DNA of 64,000 bases from an uncultured Gammaproteobacteria bacterium (GTDB lineage: Bacteria; Pseudomonadota; Gammaproteobacteria; Arenicellales; JAANXG01). Shown here in pieces: positions 25,646 to 35,085 of the stretch (position 1 is its first letter; each line of letters starts with the position of its first letter). The position numbers and the translations under genes were made by a program. The notes beneath the pieces are model-generated. The model searched no databases. It saw only the letters and a program-made list of their open reading frames with translations, and was not told where the DNA came from. The stretch covers positions 1 to 64,000 of the forward strand of contig CAMYKW010000006.1 of assembly GCA_947259175.1 (NCBI GenBank), read 5' to 3'.

Positions 25646-27811
25646 TCAGGCGTTATAAAACCCTTTCGCGTCGCTGGCCTTTTCCGCCAGCAACGGTGCC
25701 GGGCTGTAGCGCTCGCCATGCCGGTCGAGCAGTTGTTCCAGCCGTGATGCGATCCGCCCTACCCCGTTGGCATCGAGGTATCTGAACGGCCCGCCCCGGA
25801 ATGGCGGGAAACCCAGGCCGAATACCGCACCGATGTCGCCGTCTCGCGGGCTTCTAAGGATGCCCTCCTCCAGGCAGCGCACTGCCTCATTGATCATCGG
25901 CAACGCACAGCGCTCGGCGATTTCGTGATTCGATAGCGGATTGTCGGGCGCCACCCCCAGCAGCCGATACACAGATTGATCCACCTGTCTGGCGCCGCGT
26001 CGCTGCCGGTCGTAGCGGTACATCCCGCGCTGATTCTTGCGCCCCAGACGCTTGTCGTGAAGCAATCGTTCAATGCCCGGCGGCGGGCGCATGCGTTCGC
26101 CGAATGCCGCGCTCAGCCGTGCTGCGACTTTGTTGCCGACGTCGATTCCCACCTCATCCAGCAGCGCCATCGGCCCGACCGGGAATCCAAAATCGCGCAA
26201 TGCGGCGTCGATGCGTTCCACGGCAACGCCCTCCGTCAACAGGTGTATCGCCTCGTTCATATACGGGCCGAGGATACGCGAGGTGTAGAAACCGGGACCG
26301 TCGTTGACCACGATGACCGTCTTGCCTTGACGTTTCCCGAATTCTACACACGTAGCAACCACCCTCGCGGCGCAGACGTCGGTGGTCACGATCTCCAGCA
26401 ACGGCATTTTCTCCACCGGCGAAAAGTAATGCATGCCGATGACATTTTGCGGCCTCTGAGCGGCAGCGGCGATATCCCGGATCGGAATCGCCGATGTATT
26501 GGAGGCAAAGATGGTGTCACCGTCGGTTATCGCTTCTATGTCACGCAACATGCGCTGTTTCAACGTCAGGTCCTCGAATACCGCCTCGATGATTAAACCG
26601 GCATTGGCGAATCCTTCGTAGGTCACGCCGCCGCTGAGCAGAGCCAATGATTGCGCCCGTTGCAGTGGAGTAATAGACCGCTTGCGTACCCGGCTGTCCA
26701 ACAAGTGTTGCACGTAAGCCAATCCATGGCTCAGGCCCGGGTCGTCCTTGTCTTTCAGGCGCACCGCGGTGTTTGCCCTGGTGAGGGTGACATAACTGAT
26801 GCCGGCGCCCATCAGGCCGGCGCCCAATACGCCGACCTTACGGATCGCTCCCGGCGCGATATCGGGGTCGTCGATGCCCCGATCTTTCTTGAGCTCGTTA
26901 CTCGCGAAAAACAGCCTGACCAGTTGTTTGGCTTCGGGAGTGACGGCCAACGCTCCGAATGCCTCGGCCTCCGCGGCCAAGCCGGTTTCGATACCCTGCT
27001 CCAGCCCGATTTTAGTTACCGCCAGAATCTTCTCCGGCGCCGGATAGTTGTCGCGAGTCCTGCGCAGCACGCGCTTGCGCGCCTGGTCAAACAACAGCCG
27101 CCGGCCGATCGCGTTGCCGGACAGCATCCACGCCCGCAGCTTTTTGATGGACCCGGCGCCCAGCACCCGGTTGCTGGCCCGTGCGCCTTGGCGTGGGTGG
27201 GAACGCGCCAATTTGATCGCCGCCTCGATGAGGATCTGCTGGGGTACCAGCTCGTCGACCACGCCCATGTCGCGCGCCCGTTTTGCACCGAGCTGGCGGC
27301 CGGTCAATAGCAGGTCCAACGCCCGCTCGGCACCGATCACGGCCGGCAATCGCTGTGTGCCGCCACCCCCCGGCAACAATCCAAGCTGGACCTCAGGCAA
27401 GCCCAGACGGGTCTGCGGCGCGTCGCTGGCGATACGGTAATCCAAGGCCAGGGCCAACTCCAGGCCGCCCCCCAGGCACGCGCCGTGGATTGCGGCCACG
27501 GTCCGCGTGCGCAGGCGCGCCAGCCGATTGTTCAGCGCTTGCGCCATTTGCGACAGCGCCTGCCCCTGATCCGGCGTTTCGACGTCCTGGAGCATGCGCA
27601 GATCGGCACCGGCGATGAAGCCTTCCTCCTTGCCGGAGGCAAATACCAGGACCTCGAGCTCGGCGATGCTCTCCACCTCAGCGAGCACAGACTCAAACTC
27701 CGCAATCAATTCCTGCTTGAGTGTATTGACGGTCTCCTGCGGGTCGTCCATCCACAGAACGGCGATGCGATCGTCGCGCCGTTGCAAGCGAAATACGGCC
27801 TGTTGCGACAT
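25646..27811 (-). CDS. fadJ: fatty acid oxidation complex alpha subunit (FadJ/FadB type)
   Basis: A 721-residue bifunctional enzyme: N-terminal enoyl-CoA hydratase and C-terminal 3-hydroxyacyl-CoA dehydrogenase. The hydratase has the oxyanion and catalytic region GACLGGGLELALALDYR and GLPEVQLGLLPGGGGTQRLP with both glutamates. The NAD-binding loop VGVLGAGLMGAGIS starts the second half, and the dehydrogenase histidine lies in GMHYFSPVEKMPLLE. Length (E. coli FadJ 714) and the fadI-fadJ order favour FadJ over FadB. The ATG abuts the thiolase stop. Confidence 0.9.
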   Translation of the reverse strand: MSQQAVFRLQRRDDRIAVLWMDDPQETVNTLKQELIAEFESVLAEVESIAELEVLVFASGKEEGFIAGADLRMLQDVETPDQGQALSQMAQALNNRLARLRTRTVAAIHGACLGGGLELALALDYRIASDAPQTRLGLPEVQLGLLPGGGGTQRLPAVIGAERALDLLLTGRQLGAKRARDMGVVDELVPQQILIEAAIKLARSHPRQGARASNRVLGAGSIKKLRAWMLSGNAIGRRLLFDQARKRVLRRTRDNYPAPEKILAVTKIGLEQGIETGLAAEAEAFGALAVTPEAKQLVRLFFASNELKKDRGIDDPDIAPGAIRKVGVLGAGLMGAGISYVTLTRANTAVRLKDKDDPGLSHGLAYVQHLLDSRVRKRSITPLQRAQSLALLSGGVTYEGFANAGLIIEAVFEDLTLKQRMLRDIEAITDGDTIFASNTSAIPIRDIAAAAQRPQNVIGMHYFSPVEKMPLLEIVTTDVCAARVVATCVEFGKRQGKTVIVVNDGPGFYTSRILGPYMNEAIHLLTEGVAVERIDAALRDFGFPVGPMALLDEVGIDVGNKVAARLSAAFGERMRPPPGIERLLHDKRLGRKNQRGMYRYDRQRRGARQVDQSVYRLLGVAPDNPLSNHEIAERCALPMINEAVRCLEEGILRSPRDGDIGAVFGLGFPPFRGGPFRYLDANGVGRIASRLEQLLDRHGERYSPAPLLAEKASDAKGFYNA

Positions 27812-29107
27812 TCAATCGGCCTCCAGCACCATCGCCGCTCCCAAGCCACCGGCGGCGCACGCAGTGCACAATGCGAACTCCCCTCCCCGACGCTTCAATT
27901 CGTACAGCGACTGCATGATTTGACGGGCGCCGGTGGCGGCGAAGGGGTGCCCAAGAGAAATCGAGCCACCACTCAAGTTAAATTTATCCCAATCGATCGC
28001 ACCGATAGCACGCTCGCGCCCGAGCCATTTTTGCGCGAACGTATCGGACTCGAAGGCCTGGATATTCGACAATATCTGTGCGGCGAACGCCTCGTGCATA
28101 TCAATAACTGCGATGTCTTGAAGCGACAGTCGCGCCCGTTCGAGAGCGATCGGCGTTGCGAAGCTGGGACCCATCAGCATCTGCCAATTGGGATCTAGCG
28201 CCGCGAAAGCGTAACTGCGAACATAGCCCAAGGGCTCGAAACCCTCCGCTTTGGCGCGGTCCCCGCGCATCAGCACCAAGGCGCTGGCGCCATCAGTCAA
28301 TGGCGAGCTGTTGCCGGCGGTCACGGTTCCATGACGGCGGTCGAACGCCGGGGACAATTTTGCGTAATCGTCCAGATTCGAGTCATCGCGCACCAGGTTG
28401 TCTTTTAACACCGGGTGGAACTCCGGCGGCACATAGGCACGCATCACGTGGTGATCGAAAAAGCCGTGTTGCCATGACCTGGACGCGTTGACGTGGCTGC
28501 GATGTGCATATTCATCCTGGGCAGCCCGGCTGATGGCGTTTTCCTTGGCCATTTTTTCGGCGCTTTCTCCCATACTGTAGTCCGAGGACGGCTCCTTGAG
28601 CGCCGGCGGCACCGGCACGATGTCTTTCAGCCCGACCTGCTTGAACGCCCGCAAGCGGCTGCCCAAATTCTTGGCTTTGGCGGCTTTCACTAACGCCTGC
28701 GCCAGGGGTTTGGACACCGTTATGGGTACGTCACTGGCACTCTCCGCGCCACCGGAGATGCCGCATTCGATTGCGCCCGCGTGGATTGATTCGGCGATAT
28801 TTACCGTCGATTGATAGCTGGTGGCGCACGCGCGTGACACACTGTAGGCGTCGACGCTGACCGGCATCGCCGCCCCGAGGACGACTTCGCGGGCGATATT
28901 GGGCGCTGTCGGTGAAGGGATAACCTGCCCATAGACCACCCGGTCCACCCCTCCCGCGTCGAGACCGGTGCGCTGCAGCAGCTCTGACACAACCATCTTG
29001 CCCAGGTCCCGGGCGGTCATGGAGCGATACACCGTGTCTTGTTTGACAAACGGAGTGCGCAACCCCGCTACGATCGCGACGCGGCGGTCATTGGATTCGA
29101 TGGGCAT
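27812..29107 (-). CDS. fadI: acetyl-CoA C-acyltransferase (thiolase)
   Basis: A 431-residue thiolase that performs the last step of beta-oxidation. The acylated cysteine is C94 in SVSRACATSYQS; the histidines and second cysteine lie in IDMHEAFAAQ, LGHPFAATGARQ and CTACAAGGLGAAMVLE. The ATG is chosen because GAGGTG lies about seven bases upstream, although an ATG eight codons earlier is open. FadI and FadJ form the alpha2beta2 complex; together these two genes are enough for chain shortening, while the acyl-CoA dehydrogenase must be elsewhere. Confidence 0.92.
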   Translation of the reverse strand: MPIESNDRRVAIVAGLRTPFVKQDTVYRSMTARDLGKMVVSELLQRTGLDAGGVDRVVYGQVIPSPTAPNIAREVVLGAAMPVSVDAYSVSRACATSYQSTVNIAESIHAGAIECGISGGAESASDVPITVSKPLAQALVKAAKAKNLGSRLRAFKQVGLKDIVPVPPALKEPSSDYSMGESAEKMAKENAISRAAQDEYAHRSHVNASRSWQHGFFDHHVMRAYVPPEFHPVLKDNLVRDDSNLDDYAKLSPAFDRRHGTVTAGNSSPLTDGASALVLMRGDRAKAEGFEPLGYVRSYAFAALDPNWQMLMGPSFATPIALERARLSLQDIAVIDMHEAFAAQILSNIQAFESDTFAQKWLGRERAIGAIDWDKFNLSGGSISLGHPFAATGARQIMQSLYELKRRGGEFALCTACAAGGLGAAMVLEAD

Positions 29108-29616
29108 TGGCGGCACCTCGTGGTGTTTCATTTGCGACGCTATGACGGAGCATCGTTACTGTCAAGCGATCATCCGGCCCGCGAGCGCGGCCTAGGCAAA
29201 CCACGAGCGCTTGTCTACGGCGGAAATCCGCGGGGCAATCGCATTCGGCGGACGCGCCGGTGAATAATGCTCCTGACAAGCCCGCTTTGCGCTAAAATCC
29301 TCGACATTGGGGTGCGTGGGTGGGCATCCCGAATCGCGCCGGCGGCGGTGATCACGAAGATTTTCCGTGCTTCACCGAGTCTGGCGGACGACTGGGACCC
29401 GGCCGGTAACCCCGGACGCTACCGAAGCCGCCGTGTGTCGCGCTCGCGACCTTTAGGATGGTATTGCAGACGGCTGAGGCCATGATTGAAACTGAACGCT
29501 TGTTATCGGGAGTATTCGCGCACGGTGCAAATCGAGAGCGCCGTACCGCCATGACCCTGCGTCAAATCGGCGGCGGGTTTCGGCCCTCGCATCACACACT
29601 TGATTGAACTGCCGCC
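29108..29616. other. 509-base divergent intergenic region, fadI / maf
   Basis: No supported gene: frames here are short and rich in Arg/Ser/Pro. It should contain outward promoters for fadIJ (minus) and maf (plus), and possibly a fatty-acid-responsive operator, but no clear -35/-10 pair, FadR/PsrA-like palindrome or RNA hairpin series was recognised by eye. An unrecognised small RNA cannot be excluded. Confidence 0.4.
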
Positions 29617-30201
29617 GTGTCCCAGCGTCGTTTAATCCTTGCCAGCTCATCTCGTTTTCGTAAGGCGTTGTTGGAACGTCTGATGATTCCTTTCGAGGTC
29701 GTTTCACCGGACATCGATGAGACTCCGAAAAACGGCGAAACGCCGCGGGAACTCGTCACCCGGTTATCGGTAGAGAAGGCGCGAGCGGTGGCTGCGAGTC
29801 AGCCCCACGCGCTGGTGATTGGTTCGGACCAAATTGCAATCCATCAGGGTCAAATCGTGGGTAAGCCGGTTGACCACGCACACGCGGTCGCGCAACTGCG
29901 CACTGCATCCGGTCAATCGATTACGCTGCTCACCGGCCTGGCGCTCATCGACAGCGACAGCGGTCGGGTTCAGGCCGACGTCGTGCCCTACACTGTTAAA
30001 TTCAAAAAACTATCGCAGGCCCAAATTGACAACTACCTGCGTAAGGAGCAACCCTATCAGTGCAGCGGCAGCCTGCGCGCCGACGGACTGGGTGTCGCAT
30101 TGCTGGAGCGTTTTGACGGTACCGATCCGAACGCGTTGATAGGACTGCCTTTAATCCGATTAATTGATATGCTAAACGCCGAGGGACTGGAGTTATTGTG
30201 A
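29617..30201 (+). CDS. Maf family nucleoside-triphosphate pyrophosphatase (YceF type)
   Basis: A 194-residue Maf protein. The N-terminus RLILASSSRFRKALLERL contains the substrate loop, VIGSDQIA the catalytic aspartate, and the combination of YQCSGSLRADGLGVALLERFDGTDPN with GLPLIRL is characteristic of YceF, which hydrolyses m7GTP, rather than YhdE. It starts with GTG. In E. coli yceF lies next to yceD-rpmF; here it is 11 kb away, with the SOS and fad genes in between. The next gene overlaps its stop (GTGA). Confidence 0.9.
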   Translation: MSQRRLILASSSRFRKALLERLMIPFEVVSPDIDETPKNGETPRELVTRLSVEKARAVAASQPHALVIGSDQIAIHQGQIVGKPVDHAHAVAQLRTASGQSITLLTGLALIDSDSGRVQADVVPYTVKFKKLSQAQIDNYLRKEQPYQCSGSLRADGLGVALLERFDGTDPNALIGLPLIRLIDMLNAEGLELL

Positions 30202-31178
30202 TAACAAATTTCGACACCAAGAGCGTATCCACTTTGAAAGTTCTATCCACCATCGCACTCGTTGTTACCCTGGCCGTATCCGCGGCGGCGTCCGCTCAGT
30301 CCGGGCAGTCGCAAATCGACACGGTTCAAGCTTTGGTCGAATCCGGAAAACTGGACGAAGCCCTTGAAATCGCAGATCTTTTCATTGCAGAAAACCCCGG
30401 CGAGCCGCGCATGCGATTTCTCAAGGGATTGATATTGACCTCCAAGTCGCGGTGGCAGGACGCGATTGATGTATTTCGCAGCCTGGCGAACGATTTTCCG
30501 GAGTTACCCGCACCGTTGAATAATCTAGCGGTCGCGTACGCCGAGATCGGGGAGTATGACCGGGCGCTCGAAACACTCAAAGAAGCGTTACAGATCAATC
30601 CGGGGTATGCGTCCGCGCATGAAAACCTGGGAGACATCTATGTAACCTTGGCAACGCTGTCATACCAGCAGGCGGCGTCGCACAAACAGGATCAAAAGAC
30701 CGCCCGCGCCAAGTTGAAGGTGCTGGAGCAATTGATTCCCTCGCCGCCTGATCCCGCTGTGTCGGAGCGAGCGACGTCCGAGGCTTCAACCCAGACTGCG
30801 TCCGCTTCCTCACTTCCGCCGGTGGATCCCGTTCAGTACGAGGAAATCGCAACTCTGGTCAACGCCTGGGCCGCCGCATGGTCGTCGCAAGATGTGGACA
30901 AGTACTTGGGCTATTACAGCGATAACTTTCTACCCAACGGCGGTCAAACGCTGGATCAATGGCGTTCCGACCGTCGCTACCGGGTGATGGCCCCCGCCTA
31001 TATTCGAGTCAAGATTCTCAATGTAGAAGCGCGAATCGTGAACCCGCAGCGCGCGCAGGCGACCATCACCCAGCGGTACGAGTCGAACACCTACCAGGGG
31101 ACCGCGCTGAAGGATTTGCACCTCGAACGGCAAGGCGATCAGTGGAAAATCGTCCAGGAAATCGTGCGGCGCGAATGA
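30198..31178 (+). CDS. exported TPR protein with NTF2-like C-terminal domain
   Basis: A 326-residue protein. An N-terminal signal peptide (about 13-34, LSTIALVVTLAVSAAASAQS) is followed by three or so TPR units (about 40-160, for example PAPLNNLAVAYAEIGEYDRALETLKEALQINPGYASAHENLG). A Ser/Thr-rich linker leads to a C-terminal domain (about 212-326: LVNAWAAAWSSQDVDKYLGYYSDNF) of the NTF2/SnoaL-like type that also occurs with L,D-transpeptidases. A periplasmic scaffolding role for wall enzymes is a guess. It starts with GTG, coupled to maf. Confidence 0.85.
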   Translation: MITNFDTKSVSTLKVLSTIALVVTLAVSAAASAQSGQSQIDTVQALVESGKLDEALEIADLFIAENPGEPRMRFLKGLILTSKSRWQDAIDVFRSLANDFPELPAPLNNLAVAYAEIGEYDRALETLKEALQINPGYASAHENLGDIYVTLATLSYQQAASHKQDQKTARAKLKVLEQLIPSPPDPAVSERATSEASTQTASASSLPPVDPVQYEEIATLVNAWAAAWSSQDVDKYLGYYSDNFLPNGGQTLDQWRSDRRYRVMAPAYIRVKILNVEARIVNPQRAQATITQRYESNTYQGTALKDLHLERQGDQWKIVQEIVRRE

Positions 31179-31227
31179 TCGCAGGGTATTGCGTCCGTGA
31201 ACGTATCGGCCCACGGCGGATTACGTA

Positions 31228-33717
31228 TTAGGTTTCGCGCAAACTGTGCCAGGGCGAGGTATGCCACAAGCGGTAGGTGCCAAGTAACCCCGCCATGGTG
31301 ACCAAGATCACGGCGGCGGCGACCCCCCCCAGCCAGGTGCCGACCTGGAAGCGATACGGAACGCCCAGCAGGTATTCGGAAACACCGTAACCAACCATCA
31401 TCGCCGCCAACGCGCCAACGCCACCGGCCAGTAGCCCCATGACCACGAACTCGGAAATCATACCGAGGGACAGCTGGCTTTGAGTCGCGCCCAGAGTCCT
31501 CAGTATCGCCACTTCCTGCCGGCGTTCAGCCCGTGTGGTCTGCATAGCCGCGTAGAGCACGACGATTCCCGCGAGCACCGTGAATAGAAATACATATTCG
31601 AGCACCAGATTGACGCGGTCGACCAAGCCCCTGACCTGCCGCAGCAGCGCATCGACGTCGATGTCGGTAATATTTGGAAATTGCTTGATTAGCTCGTTGA
31701 TCTGATGAGTCTGCGAGCGCGGGACATGGAGACTGGTGATGTAACTGGCCGGATATTCCCGCAGCAGCTCCGGCGGCACCAGCAGAAAAAAATTGGGGCG
31801 AAACGAGTCCCATGCCACGCTGCGCAGGTTGCTCACGGTCACGGTGATTTCTTGATCCGCGATGCGGTACCTCAACGTATCCCCGAGCGACAGCCGCAGA
31901 GCTTCGGCATACTGCTTCTCCACCGATACCAGGGGCAGAGCGCGTTCTTGATCACGCCACCAATTACCCGCTACCAGCTTGTTGTCCGATTGCAACGACT
32001 CCGCCCACGACAGATTGGCAGCCCGCTGCACGACGCGTTGGGCGAACGCGTCTTTAAAGTCTTGTGCTTCCACCGGCGTGTCGTTAACGGCAATGAGCCG
32101 CGCGCGGACAATCGGCCGAAGCTGTGGATCGGGCCAGCCATACTTGCGAAAGAACACCGTGATATCCTCGAGCTGGCGCGCTTGAATATTAATAAGAAAA
32201 TGATTAGGCGTATCCGCCGGTAAACTGCTGCGCCAAGCCTGTAATATGTCGCCACGCACCAATGTCAGCAACAAGATCGCCATCACGCCCACGCCGATCG
32301 CGACAATCTGTCCGGTAGCGGAACCGGCCCGTCTGGCCAAAGCCGCTACTCCGAAACGCCAGCTGACGTTCATTCGTCTGCGTAGACCACTGACTGCCCG
32401 CAGCGTCAACAGGCTAAGTGCCCACAGCAACAGGATCGTTGCCGCGCTGCCTCCCAGGACGTAACCGGCCAACACGAGATCGCGGCCCACCCACAGCACC
32501 AGGGCAGCCAGGGTGAGCATCGCCGTAATGTAAACGGCGGCGATGTGGTTAGGCAGCGTACCCAACTCACGCCGAAGTACCCGCAGCGGAGGTACGCCGC
32601 GCAGACGCAGAATGATCGGCGCCGCAAAGCCGATCAAAGTAATGACGCCGGCCGCCATGCCGACGCCTGCCGGCGTCAGAGACGGCCAAGGCAGCTCACC
32701 CGCCACCAGCCCGGGAAGCAAATACACGAACGCCTGCTGGGCGACATAGCCGATGACACTGCCGATCGCACCACCCACGGTACCCAGCACCAGCAGCTGG
32801 GTAACAAACACGGTCACGATGGTGCCCTGGGTTGCGCCCACGCATCGCATCAGGGCGACCGTGTCCAAGTGGCGCTGCGCGTAATTGCGCGCGGCGCGCG
32901 CGATGGCGACACCGGCCAGGAGTACGCTGATCAACGTGGCGAGACCCAGAAACTGCTCCCCTTTGTCCAAAGCGGTGCGGAATCGTGGTTGCGCATTGCT
33001 CGCGTCATGAAGGCCCACCCCCGCCTCCCGCCGCTTTCGCATCCAGCTGCGAAACGCGTCAATCAACACCACGTCACCCGCAATTAACAGACGGTAACTC
33101 GCCAGGCTGCCCGGTTGTATCAGTTGCGTAGACGGCAGATCTGCAATATTAAGCATTAATCGCGGGGCGATGGCGAACACCTCGCCGCCGCGGTCCGGTT
33201 CGAGCGTAATCACCTTGTCGATCGTGAATCGCCGGGCGCCGAGGGTCACCTGCCCGCCGACTGTTGTGTTCAATAGAGCAAGCAACTGCCCATCGACCCA
33301 CACGGTGCCGGCGGTGGGGATGCCGCCGGCCGGCGCATCCACGCCGCTGATATCGGCGGCGACGCGCACGCGCCCGCGCAGCGGGTAGCCCTCCCCCACC
33401 GCTTTTACCTCCGCCAGATGGCTGTGTTCGTCGCGCAAAACCACGCTGCGAAAACTGACGGTCGGCGCGCTTTGCAGTCCCAAACGGGAGATTTCCGCGG
33501 TCCATTCCGCCTTGGCGGGATAGGGGGAGCGCACCACCAGGTCCGCCGCCAGCAGTTCGCTGCCTTGAAACTTCAGCGCGCGTTGCAGGCGATCGGCGAA
33601 TGACATGACTGAAACCAGGGCCGCGATCGCCACCGCCAGTGCGGCTATGACTACCTTCAGATCGCCGGCCCGCCGTTGCCGCATCAACAGTCGCCAGGCC
33701 AGCGAGATCGACTTCAA
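31228..33717 (-). CDS. ABC transporter permease, FtsX-like (YbbP family)
   Basis: An 829-residue permease with two FtsX/MacB-type modules. Membrane helices lie near the N-terminus (VVIAALAVAIAALVSVMSF), at about 255-400, in the central AVYITAMLTLAALVLW and GQIVAIGVGVMAILLLTLV segments, and in three near the C-terminus, with large extracytoplasmic domains between. COG3127-type proteins pair with the YbbA ATPase and sit beside tesA, as here and in E. coli. Substrate unknown; a role with lipids or lipoproteins is suspected. The start is the TTG overlapping the ATPase stop (TTGA); the frame stays open 17 codons further upstream. Confidence 0.87.
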   Translation of the reverse strand: MKSISLAWRLLMRQRRAGDLKVVIAALAVAIAALVSVMSFADRLQRALKFQGSELLAADLVVRSPYPAKAEWTAEISRLGLQSAPTVSFRSVVLRDEHSHLAEVKAVGEGYPLRGRVRVAADISGVDAPAGGIPTAGTVWVDGQLLALLNTTVGGQVTLGARRFTIDKVITLEPDRGGEVFAIAPRLMLNIADLPSTQLIQPGSLASYRLLIAGDVVLIDAFRSWMRKRREAGVGLHDASNAQPRFRTALDKGEQFLGLATLISVLLAGVAIARAARNYAQRHLDTVALMRCVGATQGTIVTVFVTQLLVLGTVGGAIGSVIGYVAQQAFVYLLPGLVAGELPWPSLTPAGVGMAAGVITLIGFAAPIILRLRGVPPLRVLRRELGTLPNHIAAVYITAMLTLAALVLWVGRDLVLAGYVLGGSAATILLLWALSLLTLRAVSGLRRRMNVSWRFGVAALARRAGSATGQIVAIGVGVMAILLLTLVRGDILQAWRSSLPADTPNHFLINIQARQLEDITVFFRKYGWPDPQLRPIVRARLIAVNDTPVEAQDFKDAFAQRVVQRAANLSWAESLQSDNKLVAGNWWRDQERALPLVSVEKQYAEALRLSLGDTLRYRIADQEITVTVSNLRSVAWDSFRPNFFLLVPPELLREYPASYITSLHVPRSQTHQINELIKQFPNITDIDVDALLRQVRGLVDRVNLVLEYVFLFTVLAGIVVLYAAMQTTRAERRQEVAILRTLGATQSQLSLGMISEFVVMGLLAGGVGALAAMMVGYGVSEYLLGVPYRFQVGTWLGGVAAAVILVTMAGLLGTYRLWHTSPWHSLRET

Positions 33718-34397
33718 TGCAATGCCCCAACCAAACGGCCCGCGGACAACTCCAGACGACGTTCGCATCGCGTTCCGATCTCACGGTCGTGGGTGACCAA
33801 TACCAAGGTCGTTCCCCGTTCGCGGTTAAGGTCGAACAGTAACTGGATGATCCGCCCTCCGGTGTTCTCGTCGAGATTACCGGTAGGCTCATCGGCGAAC
33901 AGAATCTGGGGACGACATGCGAACGCGCGCGCAATGGCGACACGTTGCTGCTCGCCACCGGACAATTGCGATGGGTAATGCGCCATACGATCCTCCAGGC
34001 CCACCCGTGTCAACCCCAGGCGGGCTTCCTGCTCCGCAACTCCACGCCCCGCCAATTCCAACGGCAACATCACATTCTCCATTGCCGTGAAACTCGGTAG
34101 CAGTTGAAAATTCTGAAACACGAATCCCACCCGTCCGGCGCGTACCCGTGCCCGCTGGTCTTCATCGACCCGGCTCAGATCGGTACCGTTCAATATCACC
34201 CGACCCGTGGTCGGCAAGTCGAGCCCGGCCAGCAGCCCGAGCAGGGTCGATTTACCCGATCCCGACACCCCGACCACCGCCACGGTCTCGCCTTTACGCA
34301 CCGACATCGATACATCGCTCAGAATGGTCAACACGCCCTCGGGGCTGGATACTTGCTTCGTCAGCGCTTCGGCCTGCACAATTATCTCGGGAGTCAT
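33714..34397 (-). CDS. ABC transporter ATP-binding protein (YbbA/LolD family)
   Basis: A 227-residue ATPase. Walker A VGVSGSGKST (about 43-52), the Q-loop FQNFQLLPSFTAMENV, the signature LSGGEQQRVAIARAFACRPQILFADEPTGNLD (ABC signature plus Walker B) and the H-loop VTHDREIG are all intact. It belongs to the MacB/LolD/YbbA group and drives the permease encoded by the next gene. Its start codon lies within a 17-base tandem duplication, and only 24 bases separate it from the divergent tesA start. Confidence 0.92.
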   Translation of the reverse strand: MTPEIIVQAEALTKQVSSPEGVLTILSDVSMSVRKGETVAVVGVSGSGKSTLLGLLAGLDLPTTGRVILNGTDLSRVDEDQRARVRAGRVGFVFQNFQLLPSFTAMENVMLPLELAGRGVAEQEARLGLTRVGLEDRMAHYPSQLSGGEQQRVAIARAFACRPQILFADEPTGNLDENTGGRIIQLLFDLNRERGTTLVLVTHDREIGTRCERRLELSAGRLVGALH

Positions 34398-34420
34398 TGT
34401 CTTTCGGGAGTCATTGTCTT
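34387..34420. repeat. perfect 17-base tandem duplication at divergent starts
   Basis: The unit TCGGGAGTCATTGTCTT occurs at 34387-34403 and again directly at 34404-34420. The left copy contains the ybbA start codon (34395-34397, minus strand); the right copy duplicates that ATG at 34412-34414. Read on the minus strand, the extra ATG opens a six-codon frame whose TGA overlaps the true ATG (ATGA). The tesA ATG starts one base after the second copy. Confidence 0.97.
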
Positions 34421-34421
34421 T

Positions 34422-35081
34422 ATGTTACAGCGCCTAATCGGTCTACTGTGTTTGATTGCCGTTTTCAACCCGTGGTTGCCCGCGTCCACCTGGGCCCAGG
34501 ATACGGCGGCGAAGAGCTCCGCACCCGGGCCGCAACCACCGGTGATTCTGGTGTTCGGTGACAGCTTGAGTTCCGGCCATGGTGTGCCCACTACCCAAAC
34601 CTGGGCGGCATTGTTTCAGCGTCGTCTGACCCAACTAGGCTATCCTCACCGCGTGGTAAACGCCAGCATCAGCGGCGACACCACCGCGAGCGGACTGGCC
34701 CGGTTGCCGTCGGCGTTGCGGCGGCACAACCCGGAAATTGTGATCCTGGAGCTTGGCGGGAATGACGGCCTGCGTGGACTGTCATTACCCGCGTTACGCG
34801 CCAACTTGGCGTCCATTATTCAGACCGCGCGTCAAGGACGCGCGAAGATCGTTCTCGCGGGCATGCGCATGCCTCCCAATTATGGAATCAGCTACGCCAA
34901 GGAGTTCGAGCGCGTATTCGCCGAGCTTGCGAACGAATATCAAGTGACGTTGATCCCTTTTTTCCTGGACGGTGTCGCGGCGGTGCCGGACATGATGCAA
35001 GGCGACGGAATTCACCCCACCGCCGAAGCCCAGCCGGTGCTTCTGGAAAACGTCTGGCAACACGTGGCGCCCCTGCTATGA
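34422..35081 (+). CDS. tesA: arylesterase / lysophospholipase L1-type GDSL hydrolase
   Basis: A 219-residue SGNH hydrolase. A signal peptide (1-25, ending ASTWAQ) is followed by the nucleophile S48 in VFGDSLSSGHG, the block II glycine in ASISGDTTASG, block III LELGGNDGLRG and the catalytic pair in GDGIHPTAEAQ. TesA enzymes cleave thioesters and lysophospholipids in the periplasm. The ATG at 34422 begins the signal peptide; the frame is open for 106 codons upstream, inside ybbA, but that part is not family-like. It ends four bases from the convergent sppA stop. Confidence 0.9.
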   Translation: MLQRLIGLLCLIAVFNPWLPASTWAQDTAAKSSAPGPQPPVILVFGDSLSSGHGVPTTQTWAALFQRRLTQLGYPHRVVNASISGDTTASGLARLPSALRRHNPEIVILELGGNDGLRGLSLPALRANLASIIQTARQGRAKIVLAGMRMPPNYGISYAKEFERVFAELANEYQVTLIPFFLDGVAAVPDMMQGDGIHPTAEAQPVLLENVWQHVAPLL

Positions 35082-35085
35082 GCGT

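Noticed and set aside
29267-29485. 72-codon frame in the fadI/maf intergenic region.
   Set aside because: No family-like sequence, no ribosome binding site, and Arg/Ser-rich in its second half.
34104-34421. 106-codon N-terminal extension of tesA.
   Set aside because: It runs antisense through ybbA; a good signal peptide begins at the ATG at 34422.
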